The notes: a model not told the origin generated them from the letters alone. A DNA stretch of 64,000 nt from Bog-473 sp036268485 (GCA_036268485.1 DATAUC010000056.1:17497-81496), one strand, 5' to 3'; shown: positions 48,719-57,098, numbered from the stretch's first letter. Made by a program: numbers and translations.

Positions 48719-49885
48719 TTACGGACGGCCGGCGCCGACGAAATCGCCGCCCAGCCGAAGCGCCGTGATGTGCACGTAGGAGCCGGTGTCAGGCGCTTCG
48801 ATCATGGTGCCCGGGCCGACATACATCGCCACGTGCTCGGAACCGCCGGGGCCGTAGAAGAGAAGGTCGCCCGGTTGGAGGTCGCTCAAAGGAACCGGAG
48901 TGGAGTCGCTCATCTGCCCACCCGAATAGTGCGGCAGGCCGACCCCGACCCGACCCCACGACCAGGCCGTGAGTCCGGAGCAGTCAAAGCCGGGATAGGA
49001 CGAGCCCTTGGGTGATTCGGCCGCCCAGACATAGGGGACGCCGATCTGGCTCTCGGCTGCCTGCAGGGCGCCGGCCCCGCCAGCGGCGGTGGGCGGTGGT
49101 GCCGCGTTGTGCAGGCCAGCGAAGGTGGCCGAGGTCGTGCGCGAGGTGGCGATGCGAGTGGCGGTGACGGCTTGCGAGGCCTTGACGGCCTGCAACTCAG
49201 CCGCCTTGACCAAGCCGGCGATCTGACCGTTCTCCTGAGCCAGTGCGTTCTTCTGCTGCTGTTCGACCTGGGCGTTCTGGTTAATGGCCGCCTGTTCGGA
49301 CGCCAGCGCATCGCTGGCCGCCGTCTGCTGGGTCTGAAGCTGGGACTCCTGCTGGGTCAGCGTGTTCTGTGCCGTGTGCAGCGAGGCTACGGCGGCGTTG
49401 ATGTCGCCTTCGGCGATGGCGTTGTATTCGGTGGCGGCGCCCATGGTCTTGGTGCTGCCACTGCTGAAGATTGAGTTGTTACTGGCGGCGGCACCGTCGG
49501 TGACGTAGTTGGACACCGCCGCTTTGGAAAGGACCACCTTGTCGCCCGAGACCTGTTTGCGATCGTTGGCAATGCTCGCCTTGGTGGTGGCGATGCTGGC
49601 GTTGATCTGATCGAGGTGGCTCTTGGCCGCGTCATATTGCTGGCTGAGCGCCGACATCTCGTTCTGTTCTTTGGTTAGTTCCGCGGTGATGGCGGCTGCC
49701 TTGGACCGAGCCGAGGAGAGCGAATCACCAGCGGCTGGGCGCGAAACGACAACCACAGTGCCCGAGCACACTGTGACAACGGTCATAACGGGCAACATCA
49801 CCCGCCGAAGCAGCCGAGCGCTTCGAGCTGACCGGGGCGTGGAGTGGCTGGTTTGCCGCTCTACGTCAGTCACGATGGGAGACAT
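48719..49885 (-). CDS. NlpC/P60 peptidoglycan endopeptidase with N-terminal coiled coil
   Basis: 388 residues. N-terminal membrane or signal segment at about 29-48 (MLPVMTVVTVCSGTVVVVS) after a basic cytoplasmic stretch; a long Ala/Gln-rich coiled coil (about 55-250) as in RipA and cell-division hydrolases; Pro/Ala linker; NlpC/P60 domain (about 272-388) with the catalytic Cys302 in FDCSGLTAWSWG, then LQPGDLLFYGPGG and His in GSEHVAMYVG. It cuts D-Glu-to-diamino acid bonds in peptidoglycan, probably at division. GGGAAG lies 5 bases before the ATG. Divergent from the dienelactone hydrolase gene. Confidence 0.93.
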   Translation of the reverse strand: MSPIVTDVERQTSHSTPRSARSARLLRRVMLPVMTVVTVCSGTVVVVSRPAAGDSLSSARSKAAAITAELTKEQNEMSALSQQYDAAKSHLDQINASIATTKASIANDRKQVSGDKVVLSKAAVSNYVTDGAAASNNSIFSSGSTKTMGAATEYNAIAEGDINAAVASLHTAQNTLTQQESQLQTQQTAASDALASEQAAINQNAQVEQQQKNALAQENGQIAGLVKAAELQAVKASQAVTATRIATSRTTSATFAGLHNAAPPPTAAGGAGALQAAESQIGVPYVWAAESPKGSSYPGFDCSGLTAWSWGRVGVGLPHYSGGQMSDSTPVPLSDLQPGDLLFYGPGGSEHVAMYVGPGTMIEAPDTGSYVHITALRLGGDFVGAGRP

Positions 49886-49945
49886 TCTTACTTCCCACTT
49901 ACGTGCGTTTCAAACACCGTTGCGCTCAAACGGCTGTTTATCTTC

Positions 49946-49958
49946 CTACCAGAGGTAG
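49946..49958. promoter_or_regulatory. Small palindrome in the NlpC/P60 - hydrolase divergent promoter
   Basis: CTACCAGAGGTAG, 5-bp arms around AGA, in a 167-bp AT-rich gap. Could be an operator; weak by itself. Confidence 0.35.
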
Positions 49959-50039
49959 TAACACCCAGGCTGGGGGCATAAATTGGAAATATCAATTTTT
50001 CGTCAACTATCGCCAGCACCGTGCCTGACCGGCGGCGGC

Positions 50040-50045
50040 TACGTT
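50040..50045 (+). promoter_or_regulatory. -10 box for leaderless dienelactone hydrolase gene
   Basis: TACGTT, 7 bases, then the ATG at 50053. Confidence 0.6.
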
Positions 50046-50052
50046 CGGACAC

Positions 50053-50733
50053 ATGGGTGACATGATCGAATTTCCGAGCAACGGGTCCACCGCTATCGGC
50101 TATCTGGCCGTCCCGGAGGGCGGAAACGGACCGGGCGTGGTCGTGATTCAAGAATGGTGGGGTCTGGTCGATCACATAAAAGGCGTCTGTGATCGCTTTG
50201 CGGCCGAGGGATTCGTCGCCTTGGCGCCCGATCTTTATCACGGGGTGACCGTGGCCGAGCCGGACGAAGCCGGCAAGGCGATGATGGCGCTGCGGATGGA
50301 TGAGGCCGCCCGCGACATGAGCGGCGCCGTCGATGAGGTCCTTCAGCGCAGCAGCGGCGATCACATCGGCGTCATCGGTTTTTGCATGGGCGGCGGCCTG
50401 GCGCTGGTGCTGGCCACGCAACGGCCGGACGCGGTGGCCGCCGTGGTGCCGTGTTACGGGGTCATCCCCTGGCCTGACGCCCAGCCGGACTACGGCGCCA
50501 TGACGGCTGCCGTGCAGGGGCACTATGCCGCCAACGACGGCTTCTTCACGCCGGAGGCGGCTGAGGCCCTGGGCGAGAGGCTGCGAGATCTGGGTAAGGA
50601 CGTCGAGATCACCGTCTACCCCGACACCGATCACGCCTTCTTCAACGACACCCGCCCCGAGGTGTACGACGCCGCCGCGGCGGCCTTGCTCTGGGATCGG
50701 GCGCTCACGCTCTTCCACCAGCGCCTGGGCTGA
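50053..50733 (+). CDS. Dienelactone hydrolase family protein
   Basis: 226 residues. Alpha/beta hydrolase with a Cys nucleophile: elbow GVIGFCMGGGLALVLA, early QEWWGLVDHIKGVCDRFA, late Asp in GHYAANDGFF and His in YPDTDHAFFNDTRP. Dienelactone hydrolases open lactones of ring-cleavage pathways, but many members act on other esters. Leaderless start behind TACGTT. 46 bases before the CitE-type lyase gene, which has its own -10 box. Confidence 0.92.
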   Translation: MGDMIEFPSNGSTAIGYLAVPEGGNGPGVVVIQEWWGLVDHIKGVCDRFAAEGFVALAPDLYHGVTVAEPDEAGKAMMALRMDEAARDMSGAVDEVLQRSSGDHIGVIGFCMGGGLALVLATQRPDAVAAVVPCYGVIPWPDAQPDYGAMTAAVQGHYAANDGFFTPEAAEALGERLRDLGKDVEITVYPDTDHAFFNDTRPEVYDAAAAALLWDRALTLFHQRLG

Positions 50734-50767
50734 GGCCCCGCACCGAGGGTGGTGCAAATCGGTTTGT

Positions 50768-50773
50768 TACCAT
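50768..50773 (+). promoter_or_regulatory. -10 box for leaderless CitE-type lyase gene
   Basis: TACCAT, 6 bases, then the ATG at 50780. Confidence 0.6.
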
Positions 50774-50779
50774 CGGGTC

Positions 50780-51718
50780 ATGTCCGCTCGATCTCGTGAC
50801 CTGCCCCGCCGTTCGTGCCTCTCCACACCTGGCTCCAACGAGAAGTTCCTGGCCAAGGCGCCGACGGTGCCGGCCGACATGACCTTCTTGGACCTTGAAG
50901 ACGCCGTGGCGCCCTTGGAGAAGGTCGGTGCTCGGGCCAAGGTGGTCGACGCCATCAAGAACCTGCCCTGGGACGAGCGCGTGCTGTGCGTCCGTGTCAA
51001 CGCCTGGGACACCGAATGGACCTATGGCGACGTCATTGAGGTGGTCGGCAATGCCGGCGAGCGCCTGGACGAGATCATGCTGCCCAAGGTGCAGTCGGCC
51101 GCCGAAGTGATCGCCATGGACCTGTTGCTGACCCAGGTGGAGAAGAACTCCGGACTGCCCATCGGGCACATCGGCATTGAGGCCCAGATTGAGACAGCCC
51201 GCGGCCTGATCAACGTGGACGAGATCTGCGCCGCCTCCCCCCGGCTTGAGACCATCATCTTCGGACCGGCCGACTTCGCGGCCAGCATTGAGATGCCGGT
51301 GCTCACCGGGGGCATTGAGATCCCCGAGTACCCGGGCGACCACTTCCACTACGTCTTCAGCCGCATCCTCATGGCGGGCCGGGCCAACGGCCTGCAGGTG
51401 ATTGATGGACCGTTCCTCAAAGTGCGCGAACTCGACTCGTTGCGCCAGTACTCCATGCGCACCCGCATGCTCGGCTACGACGGCAAGTGGGCTCTCACTC
51501 CGGACCAGGCCGCCGTGCTCAACGAGGTCTACTCACCCACCCAGGAGCAATTCGACCGGGCCTTCGACATCCTCGAGGCCTACAAGCAGGCGACAGAGGT
51601 CGACCGCAAGGGCGCCGTGATGCTCGGTGACGAAATGATTGACGAGGCCAGCCGGAAGATCGCCATCAAGTTCGTGAGCCGGGGCGAGCGCGCCGGCTTG
51701 ACCCGCAGCGCCGGCTAG
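50780..51718 (+). CDS. CitE-type CoA-ester lyase, probable malyl-CoA / beta-methylmalyl-CoA lyase
   Basis: 312 residues. HpcH/HpaI aldolase superfamily TIM barrel: LSTPGSNEKFLAKAPTVPAD, metal/CoA region FLDLEDAVAP, Arg in VNAWDTEWTYGDV, IGIEAQIETARGLINVDEI and IIFGPADFAASI. Length and motifs match the actinobacterial lyase clustered with crotonyl-CoA carboxylase/reductase, which splits beta-methylmalyl-CoA to glyoxylate and propionyl-CoA. The convergent long acyl-CoA dehydrogenase and the MaoC gene at 54465 support this. A generic citrate-lyase-like role is the alternative. Confidence 0.85.
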   Translation: MSARSRDLPRRSCLSTPGSNEKFLAKAPTVPADMTFLDLEDAVAPLEKVGARAKVVDAIKNLPWDERVLCVRVNAWDTEWTYGDVIEVVGNAGERLDEIMLPKVQSAAEVIAMDLLLTQVEKNSGLPIGHIGIEAQIETARGLINVDEICAASPRLETIIFGPADFAASIEMPVLTGGIEIPEYPGDHFHYVFSRILMAGRANGLQVIDGPFLKVRELDSLRQYSMRTRMLGYDGKWALTPDQAAVLNEVYSPTQEQFDRAFDILEAYKQATEVDRKGAVMLGDEMIDEASRKIAIKFVSRGERAGLTRSAG

Positions 51719-51733
51719 ACCTCGACCTCGACC

Positions 51734-53338
51734 TCAGCCGATCAGGCGGCGGGCGATCACCTTCAGGCACAGGGTCTCGTCGGCGCCCTCGAAGATGGAC
51801 AGGACCCGGGCATCGACGAAGTAGCGGCTGACGGGGAATTCCTCGGCGTAGCCCATGCCACCGTGAATCTGCATGGCCTCCCGGGTGACCCATTCGGCCG
51901 CCCGGCAGACATAGGCCTTGACCATGGACGCTTCCAGGGTGCCTTCGCCCCGGGCCATCAGCCGGGCTACGTGGTACGAACTCTGCCGGGTGGCCTGAAT
52001 GATGACGGCCATGCGGCCCAACTTGGCCTGAGTCAGCTGGTAGTCGCCGATGGGCGAGCCGAACACTTTGCGGTTCGCCGCGTAGGCCACAGCCGCCTCG
52101 TAGGCGGCCTGCATCACGCCGATGGCCCGGGCCGCCGTCTGTAGCCGGCCGTTCTCGAAGCCCTGCATCTGCAGGTAGAAGCCCTTGCCCAGCCCGTCGG
52201 TCCCGCCGACCAGGTTGGCATCGGGCACGAACCAGTCCTCAAAGGCCAGTTCGTAGGAGTGCATACCGCGGTAGCCCAGGGTGTCGATGGGTCGACCCTC
52301 GAGCCGGCCGGGCCCGATACCGGCCGGGCGACCGGCCTCGTCCTGGGTGAAGACGAACCCGTGGCCGTCGCCCCGCGGCTTCTCCACAATGAACATGGAA
52401 ATGCCACGGTGGGTCTTGGAGCGATCGGGGTCGGTGCGGGCCAGCAGCATGAGGACATCGGCCCGGGCGGCGAAGGTGCACCAGGTCTTGACCCCGTTGA
52501 TGAGCCAGCCGCCTTCGGTGGGGGTGGCGGCGGTGACGATGCCGGCCACGTCGGAGCCGTAATCGGGCTCGGTGACGGCCACTGCAGCCAGTACTTCGGC
52601 CGAGGCCAACTGGGGCAGCCACTGTTTCTTCTGCTCTTCCGTACCGCCGTAGACCAGGGCCCGGGTCAGGATCTCGGGGCGCGTGATGAGCGAGCCGCCG
52701 ACGCCGAGGGAACCCCAGCTCAATTCTTCGGTGGCCACCACCATGCCCATGTAGTCGCTCTCGCCGCCGCTGGCGAAGCCGTCGTATTCCTCGGGCACCG
52801 AGAGGCCGAAGCCGCCCAGCTCGGCCAGGCCACTGATGACTTCTTCGGGGATGTCCCCATTGGTGCGGTGCACGTGCTCGGCGTGCGGGCGTACCTTCTC
52901 CTCGGCGAAGCGGTGGAAGGTCTCGCGCACCAGTTCGAAGTCATCACCGAGATGCCGGGGTCCTTCGGTGGTGGCCAGCGAGGCCAGGAAGGCCGGGTCG
53001 CGGTAGGTCTCCATGAATCCGGCGGCCGGTGTGTGCCACCCGGGCTCGACGCCCCAAGCCGATTCCCGTCCGGCCACCCGACCGGCCAGGTCGGCCATGA
53101 CGTCGGCCACGAAGGCGGTGGCGATGTTGGCTTCGACCTCACCGAGTCCGCCATAGGTCAACGTGGCCCGGGCCGTGGCCACCGCCGCGGCGGCGTGGGA
53201 GACGTCGTAGGTGACGACCTGATTGGCATCAATCCCGCCGCCGTCGCGCACGGCGGCGCAGGCCGCATCGACCAGGTGTTGGGCGAGGTCGACGACCTCA
53301 GCGGCGGCGCTCAGGGCGGATGATTCGGGCTGCGTCAT
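51734..53338 (-). CDS. Long acyl-CoA dehydrogenase, probable methylsuccinyl-CoA dehydrogenase
   Basis: 534 residues from the ATG at 53338. It has an N-terminal extension of about 150 helical residues before the acyl-CoA dehydrogenase fold, a length typical of methylsuccinyl-CoA dehydrogenase. Flavin region: AVTEPDYGSDVAGIVTAA and WCTFAARADVLMLLA; later DTLGYRGMHSYELAFEDWFV, IHGGMGYAEEFPVSRYFVD and the catalytic Glu in FEGADETLCLKVIARRL. A TAGGGT -10 box lies 8 bases before the ATG, so it may be leaderless. A longer reading to 53629 overlaps the methyltransferase gene and is rejected. Confidence 0.85.
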   Translation of the reverse strand: MTQPESSALSAAAEVVDLAQHLVDAACAAVRDGGGIDANQVVTYDVSHAAAAVATARATLTYGGLGEVEANIATAFVADVMADLAGRVAGRESAWGVEPGWHTPAAGFMETYRDPAFLASLATTEGPRHLGDDFELVRETFHRFAEEKVRPHAEHVHRTNGDIPEEVISGLAELGGFGLSVPEEYDGFASGGESDYMGMVVATEELSWGSLGVGGSLITRPEILTRALVYGGTEEQKKQWLPQLASAEVLAAVAVTEPDYGSDVAGIVTAATPTEGGWLINGVKTWCTFAARADVLMLLARTDPDRSKTHRGISMFIVEKPRGDGHGFVFTQDEAGRPAGIGPGRLEGRPIDTLGYRGMHSYELAFEDWFVPDANLVGGTDGLGKGFYLQMQGFENGRLQTAARAIGVMQAAYEAAVAYAANRKVFGSPIGDYQLTQAKLGRMAVIIQATRQSSYHVARLMARGEGTLEASMVKAYVCRAAEWVTREAMQIHGGMGYAEEFPVSRYFVDARVLSIFEGADETLCLKVIARRLIG

Positions 53339-53349
53339 GGGCCGCGACC

Positions 53350-54000
53350 CTACTGGGCAGGACGGCGCCCGATGACCGTGACCAGTGGTGGCAGGACGAC
53401 CGGATCGTCGCCTGGGTCGACGCCGGTCAAGAGCTGCAGATAGTCCGACACCGGGCCGGGTCCGACGCCGGCCGGCGCCTCGGCCCAGGCATCGACCACC
53501 TCCAGACCGGACTGGCGGACGAGGCTGGGCAGGAAGGCCCCAATATCTTGATGGCGGGCGTCCGGCATGGACATGGCCAGGCCGGCAATGCGCCCGGCCG
53601 TGGTGATGGGCTCCTGGACCACCACCCACGATCCCGGTTTGACCACGTCGGCCATGCGGCGCACCACCACGCTCGGGTCGTGCACGTGCAGCAGCAGGAA
53701 GCGGCAGAAGGCCAGGTCGACCTCCTCGGGCAACGACAGTTCCTCGCCGGCCTGGGTCAGGGCGATGACCTGGGTGTGCGAGGCCGCCGCTTCGGCTACC
53801 TCGTCACGCGCCGTCGGGTCATTGTCGACGGCGTAGATCCTTCCGTCCCGGCCCACCATTTCGGCCAGGGCCACCGACACGTCGCCGCCGCCGGCGCCCA
53901 CATCGACGCAGCGCCAGCCCGGCCCGAGGCCCAGCCGGTCGAGTGCAGTGGCCAGGGGTCGCCGGTAGACATCGTCACGCAGGCCCTGCATCTCGCTCAC
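53350..54000 (-). CDS. Class I SAM-dependent methyltransferase
   Basis: 216 residues from the GTG at 54000, fixed by a TAGAGT -10 box 7 bases upstream. SAM motif I is CVDVGAGGGDVSVALAEMVG, motif II acidic AVDNDPTARDEV, then LAFCRFLLLHVHDPSVVVR and VKPGSWVVVQEP. Resembles UbiE-like small-molecule methyltransferases; substrate unknown. 11 bases before the acyl-CoA dehydrogenase on the same strand, but that gene has its own -10 box. Confidence 0.86.
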   Translation of the reverse strand: MSEMQGLRDDVYRRPLATALDRLGLGPGWRCVDVGAGGGDVSVALAEMVGRDGRIYAVDNDPTARDEVAEAAASHTQVIALTQAGEELSLPEEVDLAFCRFLLLHVHDPSVVVRRMADVVKPGSWVVVQEPITTAGRIAGLAMSMPDARHQDIGAFLPSLVRQSGLEVVDAWAEAPAGVGPGPVSDYLQLLTGVDPGDDPVVLPPLVTVIGRRPAQ

Positions 54001-54007
54001 GAGGTCG

Positions 54008-54026
54008 ACTCTATGGCGGTTATCCT
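54008..54026. promoter_or_regulatory. Back-to-back -10 boxes of two divergent leaderless genes
   Basis: On the minus strand TAGAGT (54013-54008), 7 bases before the GTG at 54000; on the plus strand TATCCT (54021-54026), 7 bases before the GTG at 54034. The whole intergenic space is 33 bases, so each -35 region lies at or beyond the other gene's start. Confidence 0.65.
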
Positions 54027-54033
54027 CCCCACG

Positions 54034-54468
54034 GTGAAGGTAACCATGTTGCTCTGTGACGCTGCGCAAGTGTCCGACGGAAAGCTCTACATCCTCGGCG
54101 GTGGATGGAGCATGACCGGACCTGACCCCGTCCCCTCGGCGGTGGCCCTCAAGATCGATGTCGACTGGCACGAGGCCGAGGCCTCGCACCACTGGGAGCT
54201 CTTCTTGGAGGACGCCGATGGTCGGCCCGTCCTGATGGAGACGCCCGAAGGCACGCAACCGGTCGAGGTGCGGGGCGAGTTCACGGTGAGTCAGCCCCCC
54301 GGCATCCCCGAGGGATCGCCCATCGATGTGGCGCTGGCCGTCAACCTCGGTCCCATCCCCTTGGCCCCGGGCACCCGCTTCGCCTGGCGCCTGATGATCG
54401 ACGGTGAGTCGTTGCCCGGCGCTTCGCTCGGTTTCACCACCCGACCCCGACCCCCGCTCCCGCAGTGA
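54034..54468 (+). CDS. DUF6941 family protein
   Basis: 144 residues from the GTG at 54034, placed by TATCCT 7 bases upstream; an ATG at 54013 would add seven residues but lies inside the -10 region. Contains KVTMLLCDAAQVSDGKLYIL and GGGWSMTGPDPVPSAVALKI, which match an actinobacterial family of unknown function (DUF6941), predicted to be a small beta-sandwich. Overlaps the MaoC gene by 4 bases, so it is cotranscribed with it. Confidence 0.82.
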   Translation: MKVTMLLCDAAQVSDGKLYILGGGWSMTGPDPVPSAVALKIDVDWHEAEASHHWELFLEDADGRPVLMETPEGTQPVEVRGEFTVSQPPGIPEGSPIDVALAVNLGPIPLAPGTRFAWRLMIDGESLPGASLGFTTRPRPPLPQ

Positions 54469-54977
54469 CGACCTACGACCGGCCCTTCGGCCGCTACCTC
54501 GAGGACTTCGTGCCGGGCGACATCCTGCGCCATTGGCCGGGCAAGACCATCACTGAAGCGGACGACCATCTCTTCTGCATGATCACCATGAACCACCATC
54601 CGCTGCACACCAACGCCTGGTTCGCCGAGAACGAGACGGTGCAGGGCAAGAACGTGGTGGTGGGCAACCTGGTCTATTCATTGGTGCTGGGCATGAGCGT
54701 GCCCGACGTCAGCGGGTCGGCCATCGCCAACCTGGAAGTGGAATCGCTGATCCACCGCATGCCCACCTTCCACGGCGACACCATCTACGCCGAGACGCGC
54801 GTCCTCGATGCCAGTCCCTCCAAGTCCAAGGACGACCGCGGCATCGTCACGGTGGAGACCAAGGGCTTCAACCAGCGTGGCGAAGAGGTCTGCTACTTCC
54901 GACGCAAGCTCATGGTGTGGAAGGCCGACTTCGCGCCGCAGCGCCGCCGACCCTACGCCGACGACGTCTGGGACTGA
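54465..54977 (+). CDS. MaoC family dehydratase, probable mesaconyl-CoA hydratase
   Basis: 170 residues, one hotdog domain. Pattern HWPGKTITEADDHLFCMITM, NHHPLHTNAWFAENE, VVGNLVYSLVLGMSVPDVSG and FHGDTIYAETRVLD is that of the MaoC protein found beside ccr, meaA and a CitE-type lyase in Streptomyces, thought to hydrate mesaconyl-CoA to beta-methylmalyl-CoA. The usual MaoC Asp in D-x-N-P-x-H reads Asn (MNHHPLH), apparently typical of this subgroup. GTG start within a 4-base overlap with the preceding gene. Confidence 0.87.
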   Translation: MTTYDRPFGRYLEDFVPGDILRHWPGKTITEADDHLFCMITMNHHPLHTNAWFAENETVQGKNVVVGNLVYSLVLGMSVPDVSGSAIANLEVESLIHRMPTFHGDTIYAETRVLDASPSKSKDDRGIVTVETKGFNQRGEEVCYFRRKLMVWKADFAPQRRRPYADDVWD

Positions 54978-55017
54978 GCTTTCGGCGGACCGCGTCCGCC
55001 GCTTCCGCTCCCAGGTC

Positions 55018-55863
55018 TTGGCCTGGGGGGCGGACCATCGCCGCACGCTGCCCTGGCGGGAGACCCGCGACCCCTGGTGCATCCTGGTCAGCGAGATCAT
55101 GCTGCAGCAGACGCAAGCCGATCGGGTGGTGCCGTACTACGAGGCCTTTGTCGGAGCCTTCCCCACGCCGCAGGCCTGTGCCGCCGCCCCGGTGGGCGAT
55201 GTGGTGCGGCTGTGGTCGGGGCTGGGCTACAACCGCCGGGCCTTGAACCTGCACCGGGCGGCCACCGTCATTACCGCCGAGCATGGCGGCCGGGTACCCC
55301 ACGACGATGGTGCGCTGCGGGCCCTGCCCGGCGTGGGCGTCTACACGGCCAGGGCGGTGCGGGCCTTCGCCTTCGCCGACCCGGTGGCTCCGGTCGACAC
55401 CAACGTCATGCGCATCCTGAGCCGCTGCGTCAGCGGCGAGACCCGGTCGGTGGCCGAGACCCAGCGACTGGCCGACGCGCTGGTGCCGTCCGACGACGCC
55501 TGGGCTTTCAACCAGACAGTGTTCGACTTGGGCGCCCTCGTCTGTACCGGGACCCGGCCCGCCTGCGGGATCTGCCCGCTCAACCGGCAATGTGTCTGGA
55601 GGCGCCGTGGGCGCCCCGATCCCGACCCGTGGCGGGCCAGCCCATCGGCCCGGCCCCAGTCGCGCTTTGCCGGGTCCACCCGACAAGGCCGCGGTCGCCT
55701 GGTCGATGCCCTGCGCCGCGGCGTCGTCACCCCCGAAGGGTTGGCTCTGGCCTGCGGCTGGCCCGACGACCCGGCGCGGGCGCATGACGTGGCCGCGGCG
55801 CTGGTGGCCGAAGGGTTTGCCCATTGGTCGACCGGGCGGTCTCGGGTGCTGGCGCTGCGCTGA
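55018..55863 (+). CDS. mutY: A/G-specific adenine glycosylase
   Basis: 281 residues from a TTG at 55018; no ATG or GTG lies between the previous stop (54977) and here, and a GTG at 54871 would overlap the MaoC gene by 107 bases, so the start is uncertain. MutY removes adenine opposite 8-oxoguanine. Marks: LPWRETRDPWCILVSEIMLQ with catalytic Glu, helix-hairpin-helix LPGVGVYTARAV with the following catalytic Asp in VDTNV, and the 4Fe-4S loop C-x6-C-x2-C-x5-C from CTGTRPACGICPL to RQC. It lacks the long NUDIX-like C-terminal domain of E. coli MutY, as in mycobacteria. Confidence 0.9.
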   Translation: MAWGADHRRTLPWRETRDPWCILVSEIMLQQTQADRVVPYYEAFVGAFPTPQACAAAPVGDVVRLWSGLGYNRRALNLHRAATVITAEHGGRVPHDDGALRALPGVGVYTARAVRAFAFADPVAPVDTNVMRILSRCVSGETRSVAETQRLADALVPSDDAWAFNQTVFDLGALVCTGTRPACGICPLNRQCVWRRRGRPDPDPWRASPSARPQSRFAGSTRQGRGRLVDALRRGVVTPEGLALACGWPDDPARAHDVAAALVAEGFAHWSTGRSRVLALR

Positions 55864-55868
55864 TTGGG

Positions 55869-55874
55869 TACGGT
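55869..55874 (+). promoter_or_regulatory. -10 box for leaderless EthD-like gene
   Basis: TACGGT, 6 bases, then the ATG at 55881. Confidence 0.6.
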
Positions 55875-55880
55875 TTGCGC

Positions 55881-56192
55881 ATGCCCAAAATCCAACTGAC
55901 CGTCGCCTACAACCAGCCACCCGACCCCGATGAGTTCTACGCGCACTACAACACCGTGCACGTGGGACTGGCCCAGGCCATCCCGGGGCTGACCGGCTTC
56001 TCGTGGTCCAAGGTGATCGCCACGCCCACCGGTGAGACGCCGCGCTACGCCCTCATCGCGTTGCTGACGTTCGACTCCATGGAGTCATTCGGAGCCGGAC
56101 TGGGTAGTCCCGAGGGCGCGGCCGCCTCGGCTGACGTCGGGGTGTTCGCCGCCAACGGCGCCGACATGTTCATCAGTGAGGTCGCTGACTGA
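55881..56192 (+). CDS. EthD family protein
   Basis: 103 residues, ferredoxin-like dimeric alpha/beta barrel fold. Marks: LTVAYNQPPDPDEFYAHYN followed by the VHVGLAQAIPGLTGFSW segment, typical of EthD (Y-x-x-x-H-x-x-L pattern). EthD-like proteins are small monooxygenase-associated or isomerase-like factors. Leaderless start behind TACGGT; convergent with the next hydrolase. Confidence 0.85.
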   Translation: MPKIQLTVAYNQPPDPDEFYAHYNTVHVGLAQAIPGLTGFSWSKVIATPTGETPRYALIALLTFDSMESFGAGLGSPEGAAASADVGVFAANGADMFISEVAD

Positions 56193-56198
56193 GGTTGG

Positions 56199-57068
56199 TC
56201 AGGGCGCGATGAAGTCGACGATGAGGCGGTTGACCTCGTCCGGCTTCTCCACGTGGAGGAAGTGGCCGGCGCCGTCGACTATTTCGTACCTGGACCCCTC
56301 GGCCATGAAGTCGAGTGGGTTGCCGGCCGAACTCAACAGCATGCAGCCGTCATTGCGACCATGGAGGTAGAAGGTGGGCCTGGGCGTCGGCATCATGGCC
56401 GCCGCCTGCTCCTCGGCGTATTTCTCGACTTGGAGCGTGGGGTCGTACATGGCGCGGTAGTAGCCGATGGCCGCCGCGATGTGCTCGGTGTCGCCAATGG
56501 ATTCCTTGACCTGGGCGACGTCCCAGGCGCCGTCGAAGCCGGGTGACCAGTCGGCCCACAGGCCATCAATGAAATTGAAGTCATTGAGGGGTAGCGCCAT
56601 TTCGGCGAAGGGCGACAGGAAGAAGAACATGTACCAGCTGGCGTGCAGCTGGGGGTAGCCGAAGAGCGACATGCCGATGGCCGAGGTCGGTGGCACGGCC
56701 ATGGTGACGGCCCGGCGCCAGCGCTCGGGTTGGTGGGCCACGGCGCCGTAGGTGGCCAGGGCGCCCCAGTCGTGGCCGATCAGCACGGCCCGCTCGTCGC
56801 CGCCCAGCGCCTGGTGCAGCTGGTTGGCATCCCGGGCTACCGCCCCGATTTGGTAATGGCCGTCAGCCGGAATGGCGGTGGGGGCGTAGCCCCGCAGGAA
56901 AGGGGCCACGGCGTGAAACCCGGCTTCGGCCAGGAGGGGAAGGAGGAAGCGCCAGGTGTGGGCGGTGTCGGGGAAGCCGTGGAGGCAGAGGGCGAGGGGA
57001 CCATCGGCGGGGCCGGCCTCGAAGTAGGCGATGTCCAAGTCATTGGCGTGAATGGTCTGGTGGTCCAT
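56199..57068 (-). CDS. Alpha/beta hydrolase (epoxide hydrolase-like)
   Basis: 289 residues from the ATG at 57068. Oxyanion HGFPDTAHTWRFLLPLL, nucleophile Asp in LIGHDWGALATYGAVA, a mobile cap domain (about 130-210) with YMFFFLSPFAEMALPLND, and the late His in GAGHFLHVEKPDEVNRLI. The Asp nucleophile again suggests epoxide hydrolase or dehalogenase chemistry; it differs enough from the protein at 36099 that they are not recent copies. TACGTT lies 8 bases before the ATG. Confidence 0.88.
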   Translation of the reverse strand: MDHQTIHANDLDIAYFEAGPADGPLALCLHGFPDTAHTWRFLLPLLAEAGFHAVAPFLRGYAPTAIPADGHYQIGAVARDANQLHQALGGDERAVLIGHDWGALATYGAVAHQPERWRRAVTMAVPPTSAIGMSLFGYPQLHASWYMFFFLSPFAEMALPLNDFNFIDGLWADWSPGFDGAWDVAQVKESIGDTEHIAAAIGYYRAMYDPTLQVEKYAEEQAAAMMPTPRPTFYLHGRNDGCMLLSSAGNPLDFMAEGSRYEIVDGAGHFLHVEKPDEVNRLIVDFIAP

Positions 57069-57098
57069 GGCGACCAAACGTACCGGCTGTTCCGGAGG

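Noticed and set aside
49886..50052. c-di-AMP (ydaO-type) riboswitch before the NlpC/P60 gene
   Set aside because: Such riboswitches often precede wall hydrolases in actinobacteria, but the gap is too short and I could not find the conserved core.
53339..53629. Upstream in-frame extension of the long acyl-CoA dehydrogenase
   Set aside because: It overlaps the methyltransferase gene, is Arg/Pro-rich, and the ATG at 53338 has a suitable -10 box.
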